Shown: piece after piece, positions 43,514-54,432 of the stretch
Position numbering within the stretch: position 1 is the stretch's first letter
Layout of the letters: every line of letters begins with the position of its first letter
Program-made: the position numbers and the translations under genes
The notes under the pieces: model-generated
Told to the model about the DNA's origin: nothing
What the model saw: only the letters and a program-made list of their open reading frames with translations
The model's database searches: none
NCBI GenBank assembly: GCA_023630585.1
Contig: CM042558.1
Location: forward strand, 11,711,800 to 11,775,799
DNA: 64,000 bases
Direction: 5' to 3'
DNA from: Cranoglanis bouderius
Lineage: Eukaryota > Chordata > Actinopteri > Siluriformes > Cranoglanididae

Positions 43514-43593
43514 CAGTGGCTTAGTGGTTAGTACACTTGCCTTGCACCTCCAGGATTGGGGGTTTGAATCCAGGGTTTGAATCCCAAAGGATG
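43514..43593 (+). mobile_element. tRNA-derived SINE head
   Basis: CAGTGGCTTAGTGGTTAG (A-box-like), then GGGGGTTTGAATCC (B-box-like), with CACCTCCAGGATTGGG between them, is the tRNA-like head of a common fish SINE. The B-box part is duplicated (GGGTTTGAATCC). No SINE body follows, and it lacks a foldable tRNA acceptor stem. Confidence 0.65.
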
Positions 43594-44542
43594 GATGTTT
43601 ATTATTTCTATATACATGTTTATTATAAGTTTATTATAAGCTTATAAGTCCAAACCATGTTTCCAAGCTCTATTTGTCTATATATTTTCTGGTTTTGACC
43701 CGCACCTATTTCCCCCTTTTCTTATTAAGGTTTATCCTAATTTAATGTTACCTGCCTGTTTTCTGACCCTATAGCCACCGATTATGATTCTTGGATTGCC
43801 CTAAATAAAGTGCCTTACGCACTTGCATCTTGCCTATCTCTCCTACGCGTTACAACATGCATGTTGTTATGAGCTGCTTCTGACTCATTGCTGCATCTTG
43901 CGCTGTCAGTGTTATATCATCTAACAGCAAGCCCAGATGCCCCTCTGCAGAATTCTTAGCATCCCTCTCTGCTTTTGTGAAGACGCAGGACCAGAAAGAG
44001 ATGGGGCAAGGATTATCTGGCCCCCATGCTGCTAGATCTCTTTTTCCATTCACTTTGCTTATCCTCTGCTGAATGCTCCTCTCTGGCCCAGGAGGACTAG
44101 GATGCGTTTCTCTGGTTCTTTAAACAAACGCCAAGTGTGCTGAGGGAAAGTGTACACTAGTGTAGCACAAGTGTGTGCTGCGGCATGACCCCACCATGAG
44201 TTTAAACACTGCTTTCCGGTGTGTCAGCCTTGATGGATGCATGGATTCAGGGCTGTTAGCCTGCACGATAGAAGCACACACTTTATTCTGCCTCATACTG
44301 TTGAGCTGCCTGAACACCCCCACACACCTCACTTATATCAAGCTCAAAGTGGCACAGTGAATCAACTTCAAGCTCACACGACAGCCTTCTGTGAAGGAAC
44401 TAATGGAGGAATAATTATAATTGCTGTTATTTTAATAGTAAAGTTTTCTTCATGAACTACAAAATCATTGGTAACACCTAGTATTAAGTTTTTAAAAGAT
44501 ATGTGGCAAATTTCTTTTCTTTGTATATCTCAGCTTAGTAGG
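43594..44542. other. non-coding, nothing recognised
   Basis: No supported genes or repeats. Confidence 0.4.
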
Positions 44543-44715
44543 AAGCTGGGGTCAGACAAGATTCAGCACCCCAGTGCAAAGAGAATTTGGGCCTTGCCCA
44601 AGGCCAAGGGCCTTGCTCAAGGGCCCCAACAGTGGCAGCTTGGCAGTGCTGGGTCTTGACCCCCCCACCATCTGATCAGTAACCCAGACATTAACCACTG
44701 AGCCACCACTTCCCA
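44543..44715 (-). mobile_element. tRNA-derived SINE, reverse orientation
   Basis: On the - strand it begins GGTGGCTCAGTGGTTAA (A box, 44691-44707), with GGGGTCAAGACCC (B box, 44650-44662), then the SINE body with GCTGCCACTGTTGGGGCCC and CTTGAGCAAGGCCCTTGGCC. This is the layout of an abundant fish SINE. No poly(A) or clear TSD was identified. Confidence 0.78.
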
Positions 44716-45435
44716 TGGTATGTACTGAACTGAAGGAAAGGTGTAGAAATGTGAACACTATCAGGTTCCACCATGTTAAATTTAACCATAAATTGTTAAA
44801 AAGCACCATGTGTCATTTATAATTAAATTAAAAAATCTTTTCATTAAGGATTTAAGGAAAGGTTCCTCTAGCATACAGATTCAGACAAGGACAGGAAATG
44901 CCCCATTTAAGTGTGAGTTAAGTCTGCTGATTTTAAAGGAAGAAATGACTTAATGATCACAACAGCATGAGGGGATTCTGCATAAAAGATCTGTTCATCA
45001 AATGAGGTCACAGTACTTTCAGTGACTTGCAATGAGTTGCAATGCTGTTTATGTCTATGATATATTTATTTTACATATTTTAAATTTAGCTGAGATTCTG
45101 CACAGTTTCTTAAGCCAAACATTTTCATTTTGTACCTCAGGAAAAAAAGCATATTTATCTTAGCTAACAAGGTATTTTCCCAAATGTCATTAATATGCAC
45201 TGGACATGCTCTAAACCCCATTTCACAAAAAGAAGAACGCTAAAATGAATGGTATGCCTACAGGCATAAAAAATATTACTAGGCAGAAAGTCAGAAAACC
45301 CTGAATCAGTTAGTTAGAACGCTAGCTAGCTAACCTAGATTCTAGCCCAATTAATGTAGCATAGAATAATATTATTCGTAACATTATGTATAACGTTATG
45401 TATAGTGGTCAAATTAGTAAATAATTTAAGGCGGC
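44716..45435. other. non-coding, nothing recognised
   Basis: No supported genes or repeats. Confidence 0.4.
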
Positions 45436-45437
45436 TG

Positions 45438-45503
45438 GTGAATTGGGATTATAGCTACAGTACTGGTCTGGATTGGGGAATTGGGATTATAGCTACAGTA
45501 CTG
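45438..45503 (+). repeat. 38-bp tandem duplication
   Basis: GAATTGGGATTATAGCTACA GTACTG occurs twice, 38 bp apart, separated by GTCTGGATTGGG. The near-perfect identity suggests a recent slip. Confidence 0.85.
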
Positions 45504-45509
45504 TTTTAG

Positions 45510-45722
45510 TAGTTACTTTACTGTCTGTGCTGTTTGCACACGTTTGCATGTGCACTTTATGTAGAAATGTGTAGGTCTTATTTAGTTCTGTGTCGTCTCA
45601 TGTACTAGTGTGTTGTTTTATGTAGCACCATGGTCCTGGAGGAACGTTGTTTTGTTTTATTGTGTATTGTACCAGCTGTATATGATTGAAATGATAATAA
45701 AGCCACTTGACTTGTCGTTGTA
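45510..45722 (+). mobile_element. non-LTR retrotransposon 3' tail
   Basis: GCACCATGGTCCTGGAGGAA, then CGTTGTTTTGTTTTATTGTG, AATAAA at 45696-45701 and CCACTTGACTTG at the end match the 3' UTR form of a widespread fish LINE. The coding part is absent. Confidence 0.6.
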
Positions 45723-45782
45723 GCATATGTGAAGTAGGTAAACTACTACTATTATATTCAATGTTACTTGGAACTTGGTTCC

Positions 45783-46010
45783 ATGGTGGACTAGTGGCTA
45801 GCATGCGGTGTTCTTGTTGCTGTGTCCCGGGTTCGATTCCTTGTCAGGGAACCAACCCCAGCCACTGGAGAGCTGCATGAGCCAGTGCACTCTCAGTGCT
45901 GGTCCCAAGCATTGTGTCAGGAAGGGCATCCTTGTGCCATCAATTTGCAGATGAGTGATATGCTGTGGCGACTACAAAAACGGGAGCAGCCAAAAGAGGA
46001 GGAAAAAATT
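45783..46010 (+). mobile_element. tRNA-derived SINE
   Basis: The head has TGGTGGACTAGTGGCTAGCA (A-box-like) and GGGTTCGATTCC (B box, perfect, about 45830-45841). It is followed by CAACCCCAGCCACTGGAGAG, GCCAGTGCACTCTCAGTGCT, GTCAGGAAGGGCATCC and GCTGTGGCGAC...GGGAGCAGCC. The body is shared with the fragment at 48438-48655. Confidence 0.78.
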
Positions 46011-46835
46011 CAATATTAGAATATATTATTATGTTAGTAATAACAAATATATTAAACCATGTCCAATGGACAAAATAATTTCAGAATATGATACAACTTG
46101 CAAAATCAAGATAAGAAATAGTAATAATATTACCTGAAGGATATTTAATTTATATCAAATTAGGTGAATTCATTTATAGTTTGAAGATAGTTTGTAACAT
46201 ACTAATTCTAGCTAAACCTCCATGCCAAAACTGAAGGTGTGTAGAGAAGCTTATGTTCCAAAGTTATGTTTAGATGGTGTCTCTTTGGTTGGTTCTGATC
46301 CTTGAAATGACTTCAGTCTCGTCATCCATTGCATCAGTGTAGGATCTTGCACAATTTAACCGAGATTGTGGCATCCAGTCTACTTCTACTAGGTCCAAAG
46401 ATCTTGTTCGTCTTCGTCTTGCAATGGTAGGTGCTGACTGGCATCAGTGCAGCATCAGCCAGAATTAAGAGTCAAAAACACAACTCTGAAGTTGATGATC
46501 AGAGATCACAGAACTCTAATGCCCAGCTCACAGATGTTTGTGATTTTATGGGATTTATACTGGTGTTTGATGAGGCAGGTCAGTGTTCCCGACTCTCCTC
46601 AATCAGCTGTTGTTGTTGAAAGGGAAGTCCTGGGGTGGAATTCCAATTCACTCCCAACGCTGCACTTGTTCATGTCTAGATCATGAAGCTGAAATGCATT
46701 TCCCAGTTAGTCCTACTTAACCCAGTGTTGCGCTTTGCTTGGTATATATTGCTGGCAAAGTTATACAGATATAAAGTTAAATATTTTTTTTTTTTACCTC
46801 AGGCAAGAAATGTAATTAAAATGCACTATGCCAGC

Positions 46836-46838
<3 letters not shown>
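46011..46838. other. non-coding, nothing recognised
   Basis: AT-rich sequence with no supported gene. Confidence 0.4.

Positions 46839-46867
<29 letters not shown>
46839..46867 (+). repeat. poly(T) tract
   Basis: About 29 T, located 57 bp left of Tc1-A copy 2. Copy 1 has a similar poly(T) 52 bp to its left (630-659). Confidence 0.95.
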
Positions 46868-46874
<7 letters not shown>

Positions 46875-46924
46875 GAGAAAAGGTTAGAAGTAATTGTACA
46901 CTGGCAGGTATAGAGCTGTTGCTA

Positions 46925-48289
46925 CAGTGGGGGAAAAAAGTATTTGATCCCCTGCTGATTTTGTACATTTGCCCACTGACAAAGAAATGATCAGTCTATA
47001 ATTTTAATGGTAGGTGTATTTTAACAGTGAGAGACAGAATAACAACAAAAAAATCCAGAAAAACGCATTTCAAAAAAGTTATAAATTGATTTGCATTTTA
47101 ATGAGTGAAATAAGTATTTGATCCCCTATCAATCAGCAAGATTTCTGGCTCCCAGGTGTCTTTTACACAAGTAATGAGCTGAGATAATCTCAGTTTGTTA
47201 CCTGTAAAAAGACACCTGTCCACAGAAGCAATCAATCAATCAGATTCCAAACTCTCCACCATGGCCAAGACCAAAGAGCTGTCCAAGGATGTCAGGGACA
47301 AGATTGTAGACCTACATAAGGCTGGAATGGGCTACAAGACCATCGCCAAGCAGCTTGGTGAGAAGGTGACAACAGTTGGTGCGATTATTCGCAAATGGAA
47401 GAAACTGTCAGTCTCCCTCGGTCTGGGGCTCCATGCAAGATCTCACCTCGTGGAGTTTCAATGATCATGAGAACGGTGAGGAATCAGCCCAGAACTACAC
47501 GGGAGGATCTTGTTAATGATCTCAAGGCAGCTGGGACCATAGTCACCAAGAAAACAATTGGTAACACACTATGCCGTGAAGGACTGAAATCCTGCAGCAC
47601 CCGCAAGGTCCCCCTGCTCAAGAAAGCACATGTACAGGCCCGTCTGATGTGTGCCTGAATGATTCAGAGGAGAACTGGGTGAAAGTGTTGTGGTCAGGTG
47701 TGGTCAGATCTCTTTGGTATCAACTCAACTCGCCGTGTTTGGAGGATGAGGAATGCTGCTTATGAACCCAGGTCATAACACCATCCCCACCGTCAAACAT
47801 GGAGGTGGGAACATTATGCTTTGGGAGTGTTTTTCTGCTAAGGGGACAGGACAACTGCACCGCATCAAAGGGACGATGGACAGGGCCTTGTACCATCAAA
47901 TCTTGGGTGAGAACCTCCTTTCCTCAGCCAGGGCATTGAAAATGAACTTAATGACTTGGAGAGGATCTGCAAAGAGGAGTGGGACAAAATCCCTCCTGAG
48001 ATGTGTGCAAACCTGGTGGCCAACTACAAGAAACGTCTGACCTCTGTGATTGCCAACAAGGGTTTTGCCACCAAGTACTAAGTTGAAGGGGTCAAATACT
48101 TATTTCCCTCATTAAAATTCAAATCAATTTATAACTTTTTTGAAATGCGTTTTTCTGGATTTTTTTTGTTGTTATTCTGTCTCTTACTGTTAAAATACAC
48201 CTACCATTAAAATTATAGACTGATCATCTCTTTTTCAGTGGGCAAACGTACAAAATCAGCAGGGGATCAAATACTTTTTTCCCCCACTG
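46925..48289 (+). mobile_element. Tc1-like element, family A copy 2 (non-autonomous)
   Basis: A 1365-bp element with TA on both sides (46923-46924, 48290-48291) and terminal repeats of about 205 bp starting CAGTGGGGGAAAAAAG. It is highly similar to copy 1 at 711-2108, including the same internal deletion. It differs mainly by loss of about 40 bp of an internal hairpin near 47180. Confidence 0.95.
47261..48081 (+). pseudogene. Tc1-like transposase remnant, family A copy 2
   Basis: The same broken structure as the 1078-1898 copy. ATG 47261 starts MAKTKELSKDVRDK. A frame change after RKWKK leads to SGAPCKISPRGVSM and TREDLVNDLKAAG. There is a stop after VQARLMCA, then GGGNIMLWECFSAKGTGQ. The junction RALKMN joins the region for the last third, without the DPKHT and NPIENLW motifs. 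The final AAGTACTAA stop is at 48079-48081. Confidence 0.9.
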
Positions 48290-48437
48290 TATGTAGAAAG
48301 ACAAAAAAGGAACCCTGAATCAATTAGTTAAGTTTTTTTTCCTAGCATATGAATATAGCCTAATTAATGTGACAGAGCATACTTGAATATCACACAGTGA
48401 TAAGCGCTGATTCTTTCACTGGTTAACTCTGGTTGTT

Positions 48438-48655
48438 ATGCCAACCCCACCCTTATCCCCCCAACACTCGAGGGTAGCATGAGCCAGTGCACTCTCAGTG
48501 CCGGTCCCAAGCCCGGTTGCATCAGGAAGGGCATCCAGTGTAAAAAACAAAACAAAACAAAAAACTTCAAAATATGAATCAAAGAATCAAAATATGCAGA
48601 TGGGTGATCCACTGAGGCAACCCTGAATGGGAGCAACTGAAAGAGGGGGAAAAAC
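48438..48655 (+). mobile_element. 5'-truncated SINE body
   Basis: AGCCAGTGCACTCTCAGTGC, CGGTCCCAAGCCCGG, GCATCAGGAAGGGCATCC and TGAGGCAACC...GGGAGCAACTGAAAG match the body of the SINE at 45783-46010. The tRNA-like head is missing, and an AAAAC-rich insertion lies at 48541-48566. Confidence 0.72.
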
Positions 48656-51600
48656 ATCTTTAGTGCTACCATTTAACCAAATAATTGCAAATGGAATGGG
48701 AAATTATTAATTCTTTTTGTAACTGGTAGTTAGTATCACCATACATCCCTGATCAAAGTAAGGCATAGTTTTCGTGTGTATCTCTTTGCTAAAGCATTGG
48801 AAATTAAATGAATTTATAGCCAAAGATTGCATACAAGGATGAAATACTCAACTATCAGAAGTTAACAAGTCACAAGGGGGTGTTTATTTCCTGTATGGAC
48901 ACAAACTGCTCTAGGAATCCTGCTCTGAATGTTTGGCACTGGAGCCACACCTTGCAAAGGCAAATGAATAGTTCACTTCTAAGGATAACGGCAAGAGAAA
49001 GAAAGCGTGAAGGTTTCTGGCCTCTCTTTCCACGAATCCTCTCTGATCCTCTTCTTTTGATCTCCACACAATTCCTGAATAATGTATTCAAGTTCATTTA
49101 TTTTTGATTGCCTTTATTTTCGCCCCATCTTTCCACCCTGTTTTCTGCCCTCCTATTCTGTGCTTCTAAATCCTGCATGTATGACTTAACACCCTGGAAG
49201 GCCATCTGAAATTCTTGTGCTCCATTTCATGGCACGCTCAGATGAAAGAAAATCCTGTCAGATAAGACGCAAGCGTTCAAAAGAAATGCCCATAAAAGCA
49301 GACAGGAGGCCTTGAAAATAAAGTCTGTCTCGCAATCTCAGATTTATGACTTAATTGTCAATATGCTTCAGCGACGGAGAGCCTACCCGACTTCATCCAT
49401 CTTCTGTGAGAGCTGAAGCCGATGTCTGATGGAAGAGAGGAAAAAATAGGGATGTTTGCAAAATAACATCCTATGGCAGTATTTATCCTGAAGGATAAAA
49501 AGATTGGCTTGTCCCCGAGAGGACATAGAGCCATCTATCAGGTTAGAGATAAATTAATTTAGGTTAGAACATTAAAGCTGTGAAGGTAATCTAGATTATA
49601 ATCAGAATTCATTTGATTGCATGATCCCTAGTGGGGAAATGTACACTCTTTAAAAAGTTTTAATTATTTAACATTGTTTTAGCAAGTTTGACTATAATGT
49701 AGCTTTATTTACCCTGAAAGCATTCAACTTAAAAAAAAAAATAGTTCATGCTGACCTTGGCTGATCCTTAAAGTGCATGAGTCACAGTATAACTGAGGGC
49801 AAATATAACTCAATTAAGTATTAGGCTATACTAAACTGATGATGAGGTTACAAACAGGTTTAACTCTCGAATCAGATGATCAATAGAGTCCACTCATTCA
49901 AATGACAGTAATGCCTTAAGGTCAGTGTGTCCTGCTCATATAAACAACTTTGATGCTTTTTGTTAGTGTTTTTACTGTTGTTTAGAACTCTATAAATGCA
50001 CTGTGGCAAATTAAGTATTTCCATCCAATACTTCTCCAATATCATGACTCTACTGTGGTGTTATGTTGGATTAATGAAAATCAGCTTTTGTCACATGCCT
50101 GTAAATGTGTAATCCAACAGTCCCTTGCTCTGATCCCCTCCTTTCTGTTGCTACCCTACTCAGTGTTACCTTAACCTTATTTGTTCTGATTGTTTCCTTA
50201 TTTATTTTTATTTCCGTAATAAAATCAGATTGTGCAGGAGCCAGGGCTATTGATCTGCACTGCACTGATGAATGACCTGGTTTCTGCAATGTGCTGACGG
50301 ATACACTAAAGCCCTTCCCTGAGCTCAATCTTGGCTCAGCAAACACAGTGGGCCCACTGGCAGGGTTTTACCTTGATTAACTAAAACTTCCTGAAAGCCA
50401 CTGAGAGCCAGTCCCCTCGTACTGAGCTACGACCTGCTGTCAGCCATTTACCAGCCTGCATATGCTCTTAAATTCCTACCGGTTTCTCTGTGTGTCTACC
50501 TGTATGCCACATTGGCTACGTTTGCTCACCAAACACATTCCATGTTATACAAATGTGCCAGTGACTGTGATCCTCCTGGCAAGACTGCCTTTGACAGTGA
50601 AAAACACAATGGAAGCAAACAGACTAGAGATGGCCACTTCAGATGAGGGCATTGAGAGGGATTGGTTTTGTTTTGCACCACACTACTTTAAAAGTGTATT
50701 TTGTGCCCACTGAATACTTAGAGGCTGAACAATGCCATTTAACTGTCTAGTTAAAAGTAACTGGATTTTCCATGTCAACTTGTCTTATATTCTCATTAAT
50801 TCTGTCTGTAACAAGTCCGTAATGTGTTATTTCCTTTGGAAATCAGATGGATATTTAATTGATTTCCCTGACAAACGTTCTTGTACTTTTGTCCTACAAG
50901 CCTCGTACACTGCTTTGAATTTAGAGTGCCTAGCAGGCACGGACATCATTACACACTCGGTCAGTCTGAAGCAAACTCCTAATGAGCAACTCCCAGCAGT
51001 TCTTCACTGAAAAATATGTAATAATAGGTTATGAGACCTGACTCATGACCTGAGAAGAAAAAGGAGAAGAAAGGCCTTTAGATGTTGTAAAATCAGATTG
51101 CAGAGGCAGCAGGAGGAGCAGAAGTGCTGGGTACTTTTGTTAAGCTAAACATGGAATTGTAGCTGGCAGAAAGAGAAAGGGGTAAAACAGACATAGGCAA
51201 AGAAATGAGTCAAATTAGCCAAATACTCAAAATGGAAAAGGAACTAAGGCCTAGTAATGCACAGTATGCATAGTCCAAAGAAAAGTCTCTGAATACACTC
51301 TGAGGTACCAGTGGTGGTTTAAAAAAAAAAAAAAAATTAAGCTTGTCCAATAACCAGACAAAGGAAAAACTTCTCTGCACAAAAAAATCATTTATAATGT
51401 TTCTTTCACACAGTGACAAAACAGTTAACAAACTGTTACTTAACTCTAATGCGACCATAACATGCAGTCACCTCACATTTAAACACTTGAAGATGAAAAT
51501 GAAGATGTTAATCAGACTCAAATGATGTCTTTACGTGCAGCTCATAGCTGAAATCTTAAACAAAGATTTCTGTCTTCTGTCAAAGGGGCTTCATCACCAG

Positions 51601-54221
51601 ACACTTTATACACATAATTATCTCAACTTACTTTTGGGTTAAATTATGTTAGATGCCACTTTATAGCCTTAACTGGACTTCAGGATGACGAAAACATATT
51701 ACTGGGCAAAAACATTAGAGCTTTCACTTGCCTGGTGGACTAGCTAATGAATTTATGATTTGTCCACCCATACAAGTCATAATGAGTACAAGTAACAGTG
51801 CCGCCATTGTTTGAACATGGATTATTGATTTTGTTTAATTGAATTGTTCAACTATTGAACTGTTGTCAAGCTTTTGTCATTAAAACAGGACGTACAAAAG
51901 CTTGAACCTGGACATTATCAGGCTTATTCAACATTAGACAGCACATTAAGGCATGTTTTCTGCAAGCAAGTCCCAGGCATTGCTCTTCATTCCTTCAATG
52001 AAAGATATGAAATGACAGTAAGGATGTTCACAGTACACTCATTGGAAAAAGGGTTATGCGGTCCAAATCCCATCCATGTCCTCTTCATACCCTACACATT
52101 CAGTATTCCGTGATTCTTTGTAACCCCCTAATGGGATGATGAGCACTGCGACAGTAATCTCAGCATGTAATATGCTGCTCTGCCACCGCTGGGTGTCCAT
52201 GAAGTGTGGACAACTACCAGCACCATTAAACTTTTAATTAGCAGTAGTTGAGGCAGCACTCAGCCCTAACTAACAACAGAATCTCTGAGATCCCCAGTGG
52301 CACTCAGACAAAATAAAAAAGCTTAGCAAGAATGGGTTCCTTCTCCCACACCATTACTCATTTGTCTCTTTCCTAGGGGGATATCTGCCTTATCATGTAG
52401 TCTTCCTGAAAGCAAGGTTCAAACTTTCTTGTAATTTACACACTTTCATTTCATTAGAACACCACTTCTATTTCTAATTTCATTTGATGACTTCCCTCTT
52501 TTTCCCCCCTGGCTTTATTAGGAAAGAGCCTAATTAGTACAACCTGATCTCATGGACAGAACTTTGTAATAATTTGCAAATAACAATTTGTATGAAAAAT
52601 TACTAATAGTTATGGTTGGGCAAGGACTAGGTTTTGTGGATGTATCCTGTCTTGCGTTCATTGTCAAGTGCAAATTTTGCAGGAAATCCTCTTTGATTTG
52701 TATCATAAAGAACTCTGAAGAATGTATGGAATGTATCTTTTTCAGTAGATATATGTTCTGTTATGGATTTTCTGAGCTCCCCATATGCAAATTACCTGTG
52801 TATACTTCATGCCACCAAGATTGCCACATTTTTCTTGAGTAGAAGTGTCCAAGATTTATAGAATAGCACTTGATCCAGCACATCCCATTATTTTGTAATT
52901 TTCATTTGCACAAATATCAATGAAGCCACAAGACATTAAACCGAGGGCACGAAATTATAATGTGTGCATGAGATGTAGGATAGTTTAATTTGCTATTGTG
53001 ATTTGTTGAAGTAATAAAATAATACCGATGATTTTGTTAATTCGATGCATTCCCCTGTAGGGTGAAGGATAAGCTGACTGAGCATTCATTCACTAGCCTT
53101 ATGGCTCATTTTAACTTAATTCGTTAAGTTAATGATACTGTTCTTTAATATTGGTCTCAAATGGCATCAAATTGGTTTTTGATTGCATTTCCAACACATA
53201 AATTTCAGTGTGACATTTTGTGGTTACATCAAATTGTCAGACAGTGGTACTGGATTTAATACTACTCCTTACATGAACCAATATCCTGTAAGAAAAACGT
53301 CCAAGGTCAGAATTGCACATAAGTGAGAAGCCTATTTTACTCAATCTCTACCCTGCATGCCACGTAACTGATGAATAGCACTAAAGTCTGTAGTTACGAT
53401 GTGTGCAAATTCGGTGCGTGCACAACTCAACTCTGTATACATCCTTCATTTGTGTCACTTTGGGTAATGACAGTGAATCTTTCTTGGAGGATGTGCTCTG
53501 TATTTGAACTAAACCTCTAGTAAAATAACTAGTGGATATCCTCGGGTTACTTTTTATGATGGATTATTCTGTTCTAGTCTGAAGTCTCCATTTTGTTCGC
53601 ATACAGTTGCTGTCCAGGCCCAATGTTTTTCTTCTCGTAAATCTCAAGCCACCACCTGAGCCTGAGAAAATGTCTTTCTTCACTTCCAATCTGAGCTCTG
53701 ATGATGATCTTTGTCTCAGTGGCTCTTCTGAGACTGCTCAGGAGTGTGTGTTCCCCTGTCACCACAAATAACTGAAACATAGCCATTAATCAGTCTGCTG
53801 TAGTAATGTGTAAGGGCTCTGGCCTCCAAGGACTGCTCTTTTGCAGATAGATAGACAGGAAGATAGACAGAGGTGTCTACTTGCACTGTTAGGAGTGAGG
53901 TGTTTACTGCTTTATTTCTGCCATTGCTGATTTACCAATTTGATTTCCAGTCGCTGTGGATTGGACTTGACATTGACACTAAATTTAAACTGAGGACAAT
54001 TGTCAAGGCAGACAGATGTGTGGCCAGCAGGACAATGGATCATGGCTTATGAACAAAGAAGGAAAATATGTCTGTTAATGTTGTGAAAGACTTTACTTGA
54101 ACCTTGGGTTACAGGACAGACATGACAACATAAATGCATCACTGTCGTATGCCATCATAGCTGACATATTGTTTGATTCCATGACCACTTATGACCCATG
54201 CTACTTATATCGTTAGCATAT
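48656..54221. other. long non-coding tract with few repeats
   Basis: No supported coding exons. It is poor in recognised transposons compared with the rest of the window. The segment at 49100-49460 contains no simple repeats, with words such as CATAAAAGCAGACAGGAGGC and TTTATGACTTAATTGTCAAT, and 52130-52300 is similar in character. Both read like candidate conserved non-coding elements (impression only). Confidence 0.4.
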
Positions 54222-54432
54222 TCAATTCAATTGAATTTTTGCGCTTTTAACAATAGACATTGTCACAAAGCAGCCTTACTGAGTTATATAAATCCTGGAT
54301 ATAAATTTTAAATTTATTAATTGGCAAGGAAAAACTCGTTGAGACGACATGAGGAAGAACCCTTGAGAGTATCCAGAATAAAAAGGGAAGCCATCCTCAT
54401 CTGGGTGACACCAGAAGTGTGATTATGAATAA
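54222..54432 (+). mobile_element. dispersed repeat fragment (fish-wide family)
   Basis: ATTCAATTCAATTGAATTTT, AACAATAGACATTGTCACAA, AGCAGCCTTACTGAG, GGCAAGGAAAAACTCGTTGA and CCATCCTCATCTGGGTGACA are words of an abundant fish repeat. It is internally shortened. Family name and boundaries are not certain. Confidence 0.55.

Noticed and set aside
43514..43593. Possible tRNA gene
   Set aside because: A- and B-box-like words are present, but the B-box region is duplicated and no acceptor stem can be formed; it fits a SINE head.
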